Source of the DNA: Croceicoccus naphthovorans
Lineage (GTDB): Bacteria > Pseudomonadota > Alphaproteobacteria > Sphingomonadales > Sphingomonadaceae
DNA: 64,000 bases
Reading direction: 5' to 3'
Assembly (NCBI RefSeq): GCF_001028705.1
Contig: NZ_CP011770.1
Coordinates: 3,041,501 to 3,105,500, forward strand
Each line of letters opens with the position of its first letter. Position 1 is the stretch's first letter. The translations under genes and the position numbers were made by a program. Below the pieces are notes generated by a model. That model was not told the DNA's origin. It made no database searches and worked only from the letters and a program-made list of their open reading frames with translations. This document shows, piece by piece, positions 6,701 to 15,637 of this stretch.

Positions 6701-9240
6701 CGCAGGGCTGAAAACGAGACAAAAATGGCATCGACGATAGACCGGATTTCTTGGCGGCTTGCGATCAATGCATTGGCAGCGTCTATGTGATCGAACTGGC
6801 GCCTTGCGAGTTGCGCCAAGCCTAACTCTTGCCCCTCTAGCTGATCGCCAATTCCGCCGGCCACCACGTTGTTCCAAGCCGCCTGAAAACGCCGAACTGA
6901 GGCTCGTGCAGCCACAAATCGCTGCACGTCGCTCCATGCTTCGGCACCTGAGGCATGCTCACCGAGCACGGTGACTTCACCCAATTGAGCTTTGAGTTTT
7001 GCCGCGAAAATCCCGCTAACAAGACCCAATGCAGGTTTGCCGTCGGCCTTCCTTTCGATGGCAGCAAGGAACTTGGGATCGATCAGCGCCTCCTCCGGTA
7101 CGAATACCGGCCTGGTCAGGAAATATTGATACTCGGTGCCGAGCCGTAAAGCCTCTTCACGTAAGCTTTCGAAGGCACTCAGTCGGTTGTCTGGCTCGGC
7201 CTCTCCAATGCATTGAAGCAACTCATTGGTCCAAGGATAGGGCGCTCCTGCCACCCGTTGCTCTTCGGCAGACAGCGACTTCAATTTGGCCGTGAGGTCC
7301 CGCAGACGCGAAACAGTGTCGTCTCGATCTTCGCGCAAAGCCGGAAGTTCACCCCTGCTAATCCTTTCCCGGATCTGCTCAGCTTTCGACAGATCCTTGT
7401 GCGCATTTAGGAGCGCTTCAACTGTGGGAAGGCGTTCAAGGTCCGGAAGACGCGCGTTTATATAGACGAGGTCGTCGCCTACGACCCTCCGAGCCGTCCT
7501 GAGTTCGGCGATGTCGGAATCGGAAAACGCTGGATCGCAGGATGAAGACACATCGAGATCATCCGGCATCCAAGCTGTTAGTTCCGGCGAGGCTGCGACC
7601 AGCCGGGCGGCGCGAATTGGTTCGTAAGTGTCGCCATCCAGCGTGATTGGCGAAATTGCCGCGCGACCAATCTTGTCGACCTCTGTATCGATCAGCGCCA
7701 GTTGCCGGTGCAGCCTGTCAATCTGCTCGTCGAGATCATCGATCTCGTCCTGCAACTCGTGGCGCCGCAGGCGTTGGAGCTTTTCGGCGATGATATCGAC
7801 GGATTCCTGAAACTGTTTGAGACCGTCCCGATCGCTTTCGAGCAGGCTCACCGCGAGCGGACGCACCGCTTCCGGTAGTTTGTCTCGCAAAACCTTCAGT
7901 GCGGGCGCCTTTTGCGATGTGACCAGGACGCGCTTACCGAGGGCAAGGTAGTGGCTAATGATATTTGCAATGGTGTGTGTCTTGCCAGTCCCCGGCGGCC
8001 CTTGAACAACTACACCAGGGCGCACTTCCAGGCGCTGCACCACTTCGACCTGTTCTCGGTTGAAAGGCAAAGGAAAGAACAGATCCTTCCCTTCACCTGT
8101 CGAGGTCGTTACACCGGGAATGCTGGAGATGCCGCGAAACTCGGGGTATTCCTCTTCGCTCACCGCATCGGCGGGCTCAACAAGCAGGGAGGCCACTGCG
8201 CTCGGCAGCTCCGGCGCCTCTTCCCCGTCTTCAAGAAGTGAGCGGAACCGGCGCAAATCTTCCATCAACTGCGTGGCACGACGCTCTCGCTGGAAGAATG
8301 CAAAGGCATCGCCAATGCGGAACTGTGGTTCGACCGAAGGGATGATCCCGGACTGCGGTGGATCCTGATCGGGAAGGTACACAGCGTCAGGGTCGAGCAA
8401 GGCAGCGGCTTGGCGAAGCGGCGGCGCAGACGTCTCCGAGGCGAATGGAGACAGGCTCTCTTCCTCCAGTTCGTCAAGAAACTTCTCGGTGGCAGAGCGC
8501 CATTGATCGAGCGCACCCAGCCCCATCTTGTCCAGAGCATCCAGTTCGAGGCCAGGATCGGCTTCCATGCGAGGCCTCACCTCAATTGCATGGGTCAACT
8601 CATTCAGGCTGATTTCCTGCGCTACAGTCAGCAAGGGGTACCGCAATCGCTTGCCGTCACGAAACAGCGTAGCGAAGCCGATGCCGCACGTAAGCTCAAG
8701 CGGGATATCGCTAACGCCTTCGAGTTGCTGGCGCAGCATGAACAGCGCATTATAGAGCGCGATTGTCGCGCGGCGAGGCGTCTCGGTCTCGACCCAACTC
8801 GCCCAGGCATTTTTCAGCCAATACTCGAAAAGGAGTTCGACCTCCTCGCGCTCGGCAAAGTGCTCGAACGAAACATGCTCGGGAGCATCTTCGGCCGCGA
8901 TCAAGCCAGCCTCAACAAGGACGGCTCCTGCGACTTCGCTCTTTAGTCGCGGCTCGCTTTTTGGATCGTCGCGATAGGTCAACCAGACCGATAGCTCAGC
9001 GTCCTCCGGGGCTGGCGGCGCCTTCTTTGGCAACCGGTCGACACGCAACCATATCGGATCGTCATCACGGCCCACGTCGAGCGCGACGCCGGGCAACCCT
9101 TGAAGCTCAGCGCCGGTTTTCCGGAAGGCCTTGTGGTCCTGATAATCCAGCACGGTCTTCAGCTTGTCGCGCTCGGTGGCTTCGACGTAGTCGATCAGGT
9201 CAATCAGGCGATTGATTTCGGGTGCGACTGGAGCGTGCAT
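3718..9240 (-). CDS. SF1 helicase fused to Vsr-like nuclease and DUF3320 domains, 1840 aa
   Basis: A very large probable defence ATPase. The N-terminal ~400 residues are unassigned. The superfamily 1 helicase has Walker [11 protein letters not shown] near residue 412, a long coiled-coil insertion (about 470-560 and beyond), Walker B DLVIVDEASQS near 1095, GDDKQ near 1122, and a C-terminal helicase motif RFNVALSRA near 1330. A Vsr-like/DUF559-type nuclease follows (DFRIDLVVEG then RVAIECDGDRYH, about 1400-1440), then an acidic linker, an Mrr-N-like winged helix (about 1520-1620) and a DUF3320-like C terminus. Its ATG overlaps the stop of the MmeI-like gene by one base (TGATG), so the two are translationally coupled. 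It likely unwinds or translocates on invading DNA and cuts it. An insertion sequence begins 15 bp past its stop. Confidence 0.85.
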   Translation of the reverse strand: MHAPVAPEINRLIDLIDYVEATERDKLKTVLDYQDHKAFRKTGAELQGLPGVALDVGRDDDPIWLRVDRLPKKAPPAPEDAELSVWLTYRDDPKSEPRLKSEVAGAVLVEAGLIAAEDAPEHVSFEHFAEREEVELLFEYWLKNAWASWVETETPRRATIALYNALFMLRQQLEGVSDIPLELTCGIGFATLFRDGKRLRYPLLTVAQEISLNELTHAIEVRPRMEADPGLELDALDKMGLGALDQWRSATEKFLDELEEESLSPFASETSAPPLRQAAALLDPDAVYLPDQDPPQSGIIPSVEPQFRIGDAFAFFQRERRATQLMEDLRRFRSLLEDGEEAPELPSAVASLLVEPADAVSEEEYPEFRGISSIPGVTTSTGEGKDLFFPLPFNREQVEVVQRLEVRPGVVVQGPPGTGKTHTIANIISHYLALGKRVLVTSQKAPALKVLRDKLPEAVRPLAVSLLESDRDGLKQFQESVDIIAEKLQRLRRHELQDEIDDLDEQIDRLHRQLALIDTEVDKIGRAAISPITLDGDTYEPIRAARLVAASPELTAWMPDDLDVSSSCDPAFSDSDIAELRTARRVVGDDLVYINARLPDLERLPTVEALLNAHKDLSKAEQIRERISRGELPALREDRDDTVSRLRDLTAKLKSLSAEEQRVAGAPYPWTNELLQCIGEAEPDNRLSAFESLREEALRLGTEYQYFLTRPVFVPEEALIDPKFLAAIERKADGKPALGLVSGIFAAKLKAQLGEVTVLGEHASGAEAWSDVQRFVAARASVRRFQAAWNNVVAGGIGDQLEGQELGLAQLARRQFDHIDAANALIASRQEIRSIVDAIFVSFSALRDGDQQAISHLLDAVDAHLLRYRLADAESLRTSLRSELDSCEYEVSTELRALAVTRLGSPEVSIDTLSEAWTSLITRLREIEAKCDAFEKIAAVTDLIEMSGARRWARRLRSNPVNGVEDELLPGDWENRWRLRRLERWLDANDKHHRLRELGYDRNEKETLLKRAYERSIELRTWLELSKKASDGVKAALAAYADAVRRIGRGTGKRAGRYRRQAREASDRAKGALPCWIMPHYRVSESLPADLGLFDLVIVDEASQSTVAALPALLRAKTILIVGDDKQVSPDLVGRDQARADELAVRHLSGQVPDYRASLREEQSLYDLGKVVFAGGAIMLTEHFRCVAPIIEFSKAQFYNHRLNPLRLPTASERLDPPLIDVRIEDGYRQGDINPPEAAYIVEEIERITSDPMMAKRTIGVTTLLGQKQAAHIYSLIEQKLGPEVIEQHHLRVGDPTAFQGDERDIMFISLVAQTGDSALSGVRFEQRFNVALSRACDRTYLVRSIDVEALRHSDQLRRALLDHFRMPFPSDGQEAKDRREKCESDFEREMYDLLVERGYRVDTQVKVGDFRIDLVVEGENDRRVAIECDGDRYHGPDRWAADMNRQRILERAGWTVWRCFASRFVRDQGQVLEELVGFLSERGIQPVGGFDEWTSRHVEQRTWRTTDAAGGDDAEQTFAPDETADTSDGNQATTNDEAAQHSPAEDEDRNSTRVTEGQVQAEILQLMSDGQVWSNAQLKRTLPDHLPLSPADRETAAFRPHEEKWEELVNNALSPSRGNSLHSRGLVESRGRGLHQLATSPGQDEPQTSNDRSMESPGAVYRLPLHEVGQEYQFSELSVPEGDGDQIYEDGYQRRLESIVGEVIELEGPVYLDLVVERVARAHGKQKAGRIIQERVVAAVPAECRRSHDGDRLVLFSKHSSPETIVPLRPSRSDWRSHRDIPLIELASLALPEIRSKKSDEDILAHFSKAFKLARLRQPTRLRFEEAIAIARSAVEAEV

Positions 9241-12107
9241 CAGCCGTTCGCCCTTTCCTGATTGAGCCGGAACAGGCGCGCCAGAATCTCGTCGTCGGTC
9301 AGCAAACCGGCGCGGTAGTCGTCGCCCCAGCCGTAGGCTTCGGCAACCGCTTCATCGAGCGCGCGGTGGGCGTGGTCCAGCCATGCGGGGCGGGCATTGT
9401 AGAGGTTGGTGAGGGTGCGCTTCTTCAGCTCTCTCGCGGCGGCCTCGTCCTTTGGCAGGATGCGGTCGGGATAGCCTTCAACCACTTCGGGGACGCGCTC
9501 GACCAAGTCTGGCGGATTGAGCCAGTTCTCGCGCATTTCATTGAGCCGGGACGCGGCTGTTGCGATGGCTTGCGCTCGCGGATCATCGGCATAATCGGCG
9601 GTCGGGACATCGGGCGTAAGTCCTACCGGGAAAGGGAATGTCGCGAATACCGAGGTATGAGTATACCTTGGACGGTCTTGGAGGTCAGAACCCTTCCGCA
9701 GCGCCCAGAGCTCATGGAACCGGCACTGCAAAATACCAAAGGTCGTATCGTCATCACGCGGGATTACGATCAAGTTCTTGTCTGGCAGTATCGGCAGTTG
9801 GAGCCATACGAAGATCCGATACTGAGCAGTTTCTGGCGTGACGAGATATCGATCAACCGCATGGATCTTTGCCCGCATTTCTGGACGTGGCCAATGGGGT
9901 TCCCACCATCGTGGGCCCGCCCGATCGCCAAGCTCCGCGCGAAGCTCTGCAATTGTCTTTCCGTCCTCGTCATTGGTTGTTCGGATGTGTTCGAACGGGC
10001 TCGCGAATGCGGATGCGTCTGCTTCGCTAAGGCCGAGCGGTAGATCGATGAGCCAAAAATCCCTTGGACGCCCGGTTACATCATCTCCGTTCCAGTATGG
10101 CTTCAATATCTCGCTGTTAGGCAAACCATTGGGGTTTGTAGGCTCAGCCAACCATACTCTCGCCATCCCTCCCGGAACGTCGAAAGGACCACTCTTCTGG
10201 ATCCCAAGATAGGCACCATTCCTGTTCTCGGGTACCGCACGCGCCAATGTTAGATTTAGTCCAGTGGTCAAATCCGGGTTGATTGAATCGACCTCCTGGC
10301 CGTTGAGATAGGCTGCCTGCCCACTGTCACCAAAACAAACGAGCGATACGTCGACTGCCGCGCCATCGATGGTCCATTTCTCTTCGCTCCACGCCTCGAA
10401 AATCCGCGAGTCATTTAGAATGCGCTTCATGACTGGAAGGTTCGTATTCTTTCGGATGGAGTTCGTGGCAACCAAGCCCGCTCGCTCACAGCGCCCTTCG
10501 GAAATTTTCTCTCTCGCCTTCTCAAACCAGTAACAGGCAAGGTCGGTGAAACCGGGCAATCGCCCTTCAAATGCAGCCCGAATTTCTTCCGTCTCTTTCA
10601 CGCCCAGCAGACGCTTCATAAGCTTTGCGCCTAGGAAAGGTGGATTGCCGACAATTGCATTTGCATCCGGCCATTGTGTTTCCGCCCCATCGGGTGCCAA
10701 GATCGCATCTCTGCACTCGATGTTCCCAAGGCTGCGAAGGATCGGGTTTTTGGCGGCCTCAAACCCATTGCGGCGCATCCACTGGATTTCTCCAATCCAG
10801 ACCGAGACTCGTGCTAGTTCTGCAGCGTAGGGATTGATTTCAATTCCCATGACGTTTTCCGGCCCGCTTGAGGGAAAGCGTGCAGCAAGCGCCGGTGAGA
10901 GCGCTTCGGCCTCAAGGTTCGTGCGATGCTCGATATCCTTGAGCGCCAGCAAAGAGAGATAGAGAAAATTGCCCGATCCGCAGGCGGGATCAAGGACGCG
11001 GAAATTTCGGAGCCGTTCGTGCCACTCAGCCTGATGGCGCTTGGCCTCGGTCTCTGCCCGCGTCCTCGCGCCGCCAGTGGCTTTTTCGGCCTTGGCCAAC
11101 GCTTCCTCGATCTTTGCCCGAACCACATCCCATTCCGCCATTAGCGGGCGAATGATGACCGGCTCGACAATCTGCATGATCTTGTCGCGATCGGTGTAAT
11201 GCGCACCCAACTGGCTGCGCTTGTCAGGGTCCAGCCCACGCTCAAACAACGTGCCGAGGATTGACGGATCAATCTCCGACCAGTCCAGAGCGGCGGCGGC
11301 AATCAGGTTGTCGATATCGGCGCGTTCGAGGGGCAAGGCGCTGTCTTCATCGAATAGGCCCCCATTGAACCATTCGACTCTAGTGAAGCCGACCAGTCCG
11401 CCGGTCTTCATTGCCCCGAACAGGATGGCTGCGTTGGTTGCGAAGCTATCCGGCTTCCCGACGCTGGCCTTGAGCATGGCAGTGAACATGTGGTCGGGCA
11501 GCAGGCCAACGTCCTCGGCGAACATGCAGAAGACGAGCCGATTGACAAAGTGGGCGACGGCATGGGCCTCATGCCCGCGCGCGCGCAGACGTTGGGCAAG
11601 CTGGGAGAATTCCTCTGCCGCCTCTTCGGTCAGCATCTGGCGCGTCTTTGCTGGCTTCAGCCGTTCAGGATCGAGGAAGCAATTGCGCAGGAGATCGCGG
11701 GTGGCGCCATCGAGCAGATCATCCAGCGCGAATTCGTGGACCTCCTGCACCGTGTTCGTCCAGTTGGTGTGGATGCGGAAGCGGTCCATGTCACTGACGA
11801 TCAGCAGCGGCGGATTGTCGAGCGCGATGGCATATTGCTGCAATTGGGCGAATGCGCGGTCGAGGTCCTTCTTCTTGCCCTTGTATTCCCAGGCGAAGCA
11901 TTCCTTGCGCCAGACATCTGCCCAGCCCTCGCCCCCGCCGGTTTTGGAAGCGCCCTTTTCAAAGGTGAACCATTCGCCCTTGGGGTCGGCGGTGATCGGG
12001 TCTTCGATGTCGAGCAGGCGGCAAATGTCGTTAAAGTGCGACTGGGAAGCCGTACGCTCTTTCAGGTCAACGGCGCGCCATTTCTGGATAAATTCTGCAG
12101 GGGTCAT
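9240..12107 (-). CDS. MmeI-like type IIL restriction-modification enzyme, 955 aa
   Basis: A single-chain restriction endonuclease and N6-adenine methyltransferase of the MmeI kind; MmeI itself is of similar length. The N-terminal nuclease motif is exact for the family: D64, nine residues, then E74-Y-K76. A helical connector follows, then SAM-binding motif I LDPACGSGNFL (about 372-382) and catalytic motif IV NPPF (about 486). The target-recognition region lies around 620-820, with a C-terminal helical tail. The catalytic residues visible are intact, so it should both cut and self-modify. It starts 9 nt after the stop of the DUF262 gene and overlaps the helicase start, placing it in the middle of a three-gene operon. 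The target sequence cannot be read from the protein. Confidence 0.88.
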   Translation of the reverse strand: MTPAEFIQKWRAVDLKERTASQSHFNDICRLLDIEDPITADPKGEWFTFEKGASKTGGGEGWADVWRKECFAWEYKGKKKDLDRAFAQLQQYAIALDNPPLLIVSDMDRFRIHTNWTNTVQEVHEFALDDLLDGATRDLLRNCFLDPERLKPAKTRQMLTEEAAEEFSQLAQRLRARGHEAHAVAHFVNRLVFCMFAEDVGLLPDHMFTAMLKASVGKPDSFATNAAILFGAMKTGGLVGFTRVEWFNGGLFDEDSALPLERADIDNLIAAAALDWSEIDPSILGTLFERGLDPDKRSQLGAHYTDRDKIMQIVEPVIIRPLMAEWDVVRAKIEEALAKAEKATGGARTRAETEAKRHQAEWHERLRNFRVLDPACGSGNFLYLSLLALKDIEHRTNLEAEALSPALAARFPSSGPENVMGIEINPYAAELARVSVWIGEIQWMRRNGFEAAKNPILRSLGNIECRDAILAPDGAETQWPDANAIVGNPPFLGAKLMKRLLGVKETEEIRAAFEGRLPGFTDLACYWFEKAREKISEGRCERAGLVATNSIRKNTNLPVMKRILNDSRIFEAWSEEKWTIDGAAVDVSLVCFGDSGQAAYLNGQEVDSINPDLTTGLNLTLARAVPENRNGAYLGIQKSGPFDVPGGMARVWLAEPTNPNGLPNSEILKPYWNGDDVTGRPRDFWLIDLPLGLSEADASAFASPFEHIRTTNDEDGKTIAELRAELGDRAGPRWWEPHWPRPEMRAKIHAVDRYLVTPETAQYRIFVWLQLPILPDKNLIVIPRDDDTTFGILQCRFHELWALRKGSDLQDRPRYTHTSVFATFPFPVGLTPDVPTADYADDPRAQAIATAASRLNEMRENWLNPPDLVERVPEVVEGYPDRILPKDEAAARELKKRTLTNLYNARPAWLDHAHRALDEAVAEAYGWGDDYRAGLLTDDEILARLFRLNQERANG

Positions 12108-12116
12108 GGGTAGTGG

Positions 12117-13964
12117 TTACTCCGCAGCCTCTAGCTCTTCTTCCGCGTAGTAATCCTCTTCGTCATGGTCGGATGGAACCTCGGCCTCTTTCAAAGCCTC
12201 CTTGCCCATCGCGTTTTCGATGATGGTCAACAGCCTCTGGCGCCGATCATCCATGAACCCCTCGAAGTCGTCGGCATGCAGATAGCTTTCCTCGATCTCG
12301 TGGCTCTGGAGGATCGCGGTCAGGCGATCGGGGGCAATCGCCGGATTGTTGTCATTACCCTTGGTCAACCTGCCCAGATAGGAGGAAGGGGCAACACCGC
12401 CGAGCATCCTGTTGGTGCCAGACGCAATCGGCGTCTTGTTGACGATGCTGTTGTAGATCTCCGGCCCAATCCCGACACTCTTGCACCACGCTTGCGGGAA
12501 GATGTGATGGATGTCGACATTCTCATCGAAGAACACAGCCTGGTCATAGGGCTGGCCTGACTTGAAGTCCTCCGCCCCGCATTTCATCAGCAGAGCATGA
12601 ACACCCTTGTAGGCTGCCGAAAGCCTTGAGCGAAGGGTCCGCAACCTGCGCTCCTCAAAGCTGGCTCGCTGAACAGTCTGAGGCTCTGCGCCGCCCGACA
12701 GCCAAGGCTTGAAGTCGCGAATGTCGAGCGCGAAGCGGCTTTCAACCGCCGAACCATACAGCTCCCCAAACACTCCGGACCAGTACCAGCGGGCCAGCTT
12801 CTGCCGGACTGCGTCGTTTTCCCAGGCATTCCCAAGCTCTGCCAAAATCGCCGCAAGCGGGACAAGTTGGGTCTGATAGGGAAGATCCCGCGCCTTGAAG
12901 ATCTTCAGCGAATGGAGAAACTTGGCTGCCGCGATGTAACCCGCTTCAACCTTCGGCGCGAACTTCTGGTATGCCGACAATGGAACCTGGAGCAGGCTGT
13001 TGCGCGTTGCGCTGATTGCCGGCGGCTCCTTGCCCGCTGCGGCCGCCGCTTCCCGTACCTCCTTGGTATATAGCAACGAGATCGCCTGCAGAAATTCGAC
13101 GGGTTCGATCTTGTCTAGCACTGGTTGGCTTGAGACCAGTCGCTTACGGCGTTCCTTCCAATCGTCGCGCAGGTGGAATTCATCTGCCGCATACATCGCG
13201 GTCACAAGCTCGAATGCGTCGAGCGGCTTTCCGCCTGTGTTCACCTTTTCGAAAACGAGGCAGACAGCTGCCCTGCTCGTGTCCTTGCCCAGTTTGATAA
13301 CCGGCACCTGATACTGGGTAAAATTGTTGACGACCTCCTGCATGAAGTCGTTGACCAGTTTGAGATGCTCCGCGCGCTGGGCGAGATCCTTGTAGATCCA
13401 AGCTGTTGCGGCCTGATTCCAAATATGCGCCTCAAACATTCGGTCGATCGGGAAATGCAGGTGTTCGAACTCGTTCTCCTCGGTTGAAAGATCGAGCTTG
13501 ATGTCCCGGCCAAAGTTCTCGCGGATGATCCGGTCTTCGGGGACCGGCACAATGGCTTCGCTGCGCGGGACATCGGGATCGAGCGCTGCGCGAATATCGA
13601 AGTAGAAATGCAGCTTGATCGGTCGCTTCTTCACAGTCTGAGTTGAGACTGGAACGGTTGTGTAAGTCGACTGGTAGAGCGAGGTCATGCGCTGCTGGCC
13701 ATCAAGCAGGTAAGCCTCGATATCCTTGGAGGGAGAGGGCGCGCCCTCAACGGGGCGAACCGCAAACGACACTTCGCCAGTCGCATCCAAGGTCATAAGC
13801 GCACCCACTGGGAAGCCCTCAGAAATCGAAGCCAAAAGGTCGGTGATGCGATCTTGGTCCCAAACCCATCCACGCTGAAAATCTGGCAGCTGAAGCTTGC
13901 CCTCATGGCATTCGCGCATGAGGTCGCTGAGCTTGTATGGATTGGTCTGAAATGACGTCGTCAA
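12117..13964 (-). CDS. DUF262 and HNH (GmrSD-like) protein, 615 aa
   Basis: A member of the DUF262 group, whose known members include the GmrSD and BrxU modification-dependent restriction proteins. The N-terminal NTPase-like domain shows LPDFQRGWVW and the signature AYLLDGQQRMTSL near residue 90. The C-terminal domain has an HNH-type nuclease pattern, DIHHIFPQAWC with a following N in NKTPIASGTNRM. The C terminus is strongly acidic. The start is a TTG at 13964 with a GGGGG ribosome-binding stretch 5 nt upstream; no nearer ATG would keep the conserved N terminus. It is the first gene of the defence operon. A role in sensing or restricting modified or foreign DNA is inferred. Confidence 0.82.
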   Translation of the reverse strand: MTTSFQTNPYKLSDLMRECHEGKLQLPDFQRGWVWDQDRITDLLASISEGFPVGALMTLDATGEVSFAVRPVEGAPSPSKDIEAYLLDGQQRMTSLYQSTYTTVPVSTQTVKKRPIKLHFYFDIRAALDPDVPRSEAIVPVPEDRIIRENFGRDIKLDLSTEENEFEHLHFPIDRMFEAHIWNQAATAWIYKDLAQRAEHLKLVNDFMQEVVNNFTQYQVPVIKLGKDTSRAAVCLVFEKVNTGGKPLDAFELVTAMYAADEFHLRDDWKERRKRLVSSQPVLDKIEPVEFLQAISLLYTKEVREAAAAAGKEPPAISATRNSLLQVPLSAYQKFAPKVEAGYIAAAKFLHSLKIFKARDLPYQTQLVPLAAILAELGNAWENDAVRQKLARWYWSGVFGELYGSAVESRFALDIRDFKPWLSGGAEPQTVQRASFEERRLRTLRSRLSAAYKGVHALLMKCGAEDFKSGQPYDQAVFFDENVDIHHIFPQAWCKSVGIGPEIYNSIVNKTPIASGTNRMLGGVAPSSYLGRLTKGNDNNPAIAPDRLTAILQSHEIEESYLHADDFEGFMDDRRQRLLTIIENAMGKEALKEAEVPSDHDEEDYYAEEELEAAE

Positions 13965-14101
13965 GATTGCCCCCTGCCAACCGATTGGCGATGAATTGAC
14001 TTTATAGAGAATTATTTAGCAAGAACGTAATGGACGAAATCTGTCTCGATCACTCCGTTTGGTCTATTGAAACGTCATTCTTGCACCACCGATCTGCACC
14101 C
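13965..14101 (-). promoter_or_regulatory. Gap between hipA and the defence operon; candidate promoter
   Basis: This 137-nt gap separates the hipA stop from the DUF262 start on the same strand. It is AT-rich in its middle. A weak minus-strand promoter can be drawn as TTACGT (14025-14030), 18 nt, TATAAA (14001-14006). No terminator hairpin is seen after hipA, so read-through from the hipBA promoter is also possible. Confidence 0.35.
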
Positions 14102-15370
14102 TCATGTCTCTAAGAGCTTCAAGGCAACGATGCTGGCACGAGCCGATAATGCCTCTGCGACCGGCGCGACCATTTCCTCAGCCGGATTGCCGGGCACCTG
14201 AACACCCTTCTCAATCTCCGCCCTCACCGCTTCAGTAAGGTCAGCCAACCGGCGACGGATGAAAGGCGCACCCAGCCCGGCCTCTTCCGCGAAGCGCGCG
14301 ACGTTCCCGATGTCGAATTCCTCCACGGTCGCGGCGCGGCCAAATCGCATCGCGAGCTTTGGCGAGAGTTGCTTCCACATGTGTGTGGCGACGACATCGT
14401 AAAGCGGGGCAAGCGCCACTTCGCCGTTCTCAAGTCTTAGCAGGCTGTAATTCTTCGCGTGAGCGTCGGCGTTGCCGATGATGAGGTTGAAGATTGCCGC
14501 GTCGGCAAGTTTCAGCACTTCGCGTGCGGGTCGAGTGGCAGCGCTACGCAACAGCGCAAAGCCGTCCCGAAAGGTCGGTCCACCCTCTGCCGCGTATTTT
14601 CGGTTCGAGGGTACGCCAAGTGCTTGGGCGAAGTCTTCCTGGTGCAGTCGGTGTGTTTTTCCTTCAACCGAGATGCGATCATAGCGTTCAACCAGCAGGA
14701 ACGGTTTCCCCGCAGCAGTGCGCCACTCTGCATGGGCTGCATCGATACCCACGGCGCGTGCCAAAGCGAGGCAGAAGGCCTCATTCGCAGCCAGGTAGGG
14801 AAAGCGGTCCGGTTCGGGCTTTATTAAATGGGTAGAGGGTTCGCCCGGACGAGGGATCGCGATGCCTCCTTCTGCGGTGAGCACCACGGGCAGTTTACTC
14901 TGAGCCCCTGCAAGGCTCAGCCTTGCGCCGCCCTCGCCTGCCAGCATGGGCACGGAAGGCAAACGGTTGAATAGTTCCGCTAGCTCGCCCTCTAGGAGTG
15001 GTTCTGGAGCGGTCGTGGAGTAGGCTTGGAACAGCTCTTCCCCCTCGGGCAGGAAGGCCAGAGTACCCGCAACATCTCCGCCCAAGGCCTCGAGCAGACG
15101 AAATGGATTGTCAGGCGAAACCCCAAGTGCCCGGGCGATAGCGGTGCGCTGACCTTCTTCGGGAAGCAGACCGCCAAAGACCGCCTTGCAGGCATGGTCC
15201 CCAAATGGCCCTTCCTGCTTAGGCATTGCGTGGGAAAGTGCCGGTGCCTTGTCGTCAGCGAGCCATTCCGGCAAATAGACGAAGTGCATCGCACCACCCT
15301 TGTCGATGGACAGTTCGCCCGCCTGACGCTCGCCCCACCAGACAACCAGCGTGTCCAAGACCGGCAGCAT
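14102..15370 (-). CDS. hipA: HipA-type serine/threonine kinase toxin, 422 aa
   Basis: The kinase toxin of a type II toxin-antitoxin module; characterised HipA phosphorylates glutamyl-tRNA synthetase and triggers persistence. The N-terminal couple_hipA region (1-105) is followed by the kinase core, with LAGAQSKLPV as nucleotide-binding segment, the catalytic loop NLIIGNADAHAKNYSLL, and the metal-binding APLYDVVA. Length is typical of the family and catalytic residues are intact. I start at the ATG at 15370, whose A is shared with the hipB stop (TGATG); a GTG one codon upstream is an alternative. It is co-transcribed with hipB and points toward the defence operon, 137 nt from its first gene. 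Confidence 0.88.
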   Translation of the reverse strand: MLPVLDTLVVWWGERQAGELSIDKGGAMHFVYLPEWLADDKAPALSHAMPKQEGPFGDHACKAVFGGLLPEEGQRTAIARALGVSPDNPFRLLEALGGDVAGTLAFLPEGEELFQAYSTTAPEPLLEGELAELFNRLPSVPMLAGEGGARLSLAGAQSKLPVVLTAEGGIAIPRPGEPSTHLIKPEPDRFPYLAANEAFCLALARAVGIDAAHAEWRTAAGKPFLLVERYDRISVEGKTHRLHQEDFAQALGVPSNRKYAAEGGPTFRDGFALLRSAATRPAREVLKLADAAIFNLIIGNADAHAKNYSLLRLENGEVALAPLYDVVATHMWKQLSPKLAMRFGRAATVEEFDIGNVARFAEEAGLGAPFIRRRLADLTEAVRAEIEKGVQVPGNPAEEMVAPVAEALSARASIVALKLLET

Positions 15371-15627
15371 CACTCCACCTCGTCCTTCTTAGGCTCATCC
15401 ATTCGACCGGCGGTCACGATTCCGTCGGGCCGCTTGATCTGTAGTTCGCATCCAAGGGCCGCGAGCACATCAAGCACCTTGCCCATTTGGACGGTGGGCT
15501 TTCCTCGCTCCAGCTCGACCAAAAAGCGCAGGCCCACCCCGCTTGCGGCGGCCAGCTCGTCCTGGCGTAGTCCAAGCTCCTTGCGTTCATCGCGAATGAT
15601 CTTGCCGATAGTGGCAACATCGAGCAT
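15370..15627 (-). CDS. hipB: HipB-type XRE antitoxin, 85 aa
   Basis: A small Cro/CI-type DNA-binding protein. The helix-turn-helix spans about residues 8-60 (GKIIRDERKELGLRQDELAA then SGVGLRFLVELERGKPTVQM), followed by a charged tail. It neutralises the adjacent HipA kinase and represses the operon. The stop codon overlaps the hipA start. An AAGGT ribosome-binding site precedes the ATG. The three TTTCCCGNNCGGGWWA palindromes immediately upstream are its probable binding sites. Length and arrangement match hipBA loci. Confidence 0.88.
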   Translation of the reverse strand: MLDVATIGKIIRDERKELGLRQDELAAASGVGLRFLVELERGKPTVQMGKVLDVLAALGCELQIKRPDGIVTAGRMDEPKKDEVE

Positions 15628-15637
15628 GTACGTTACC

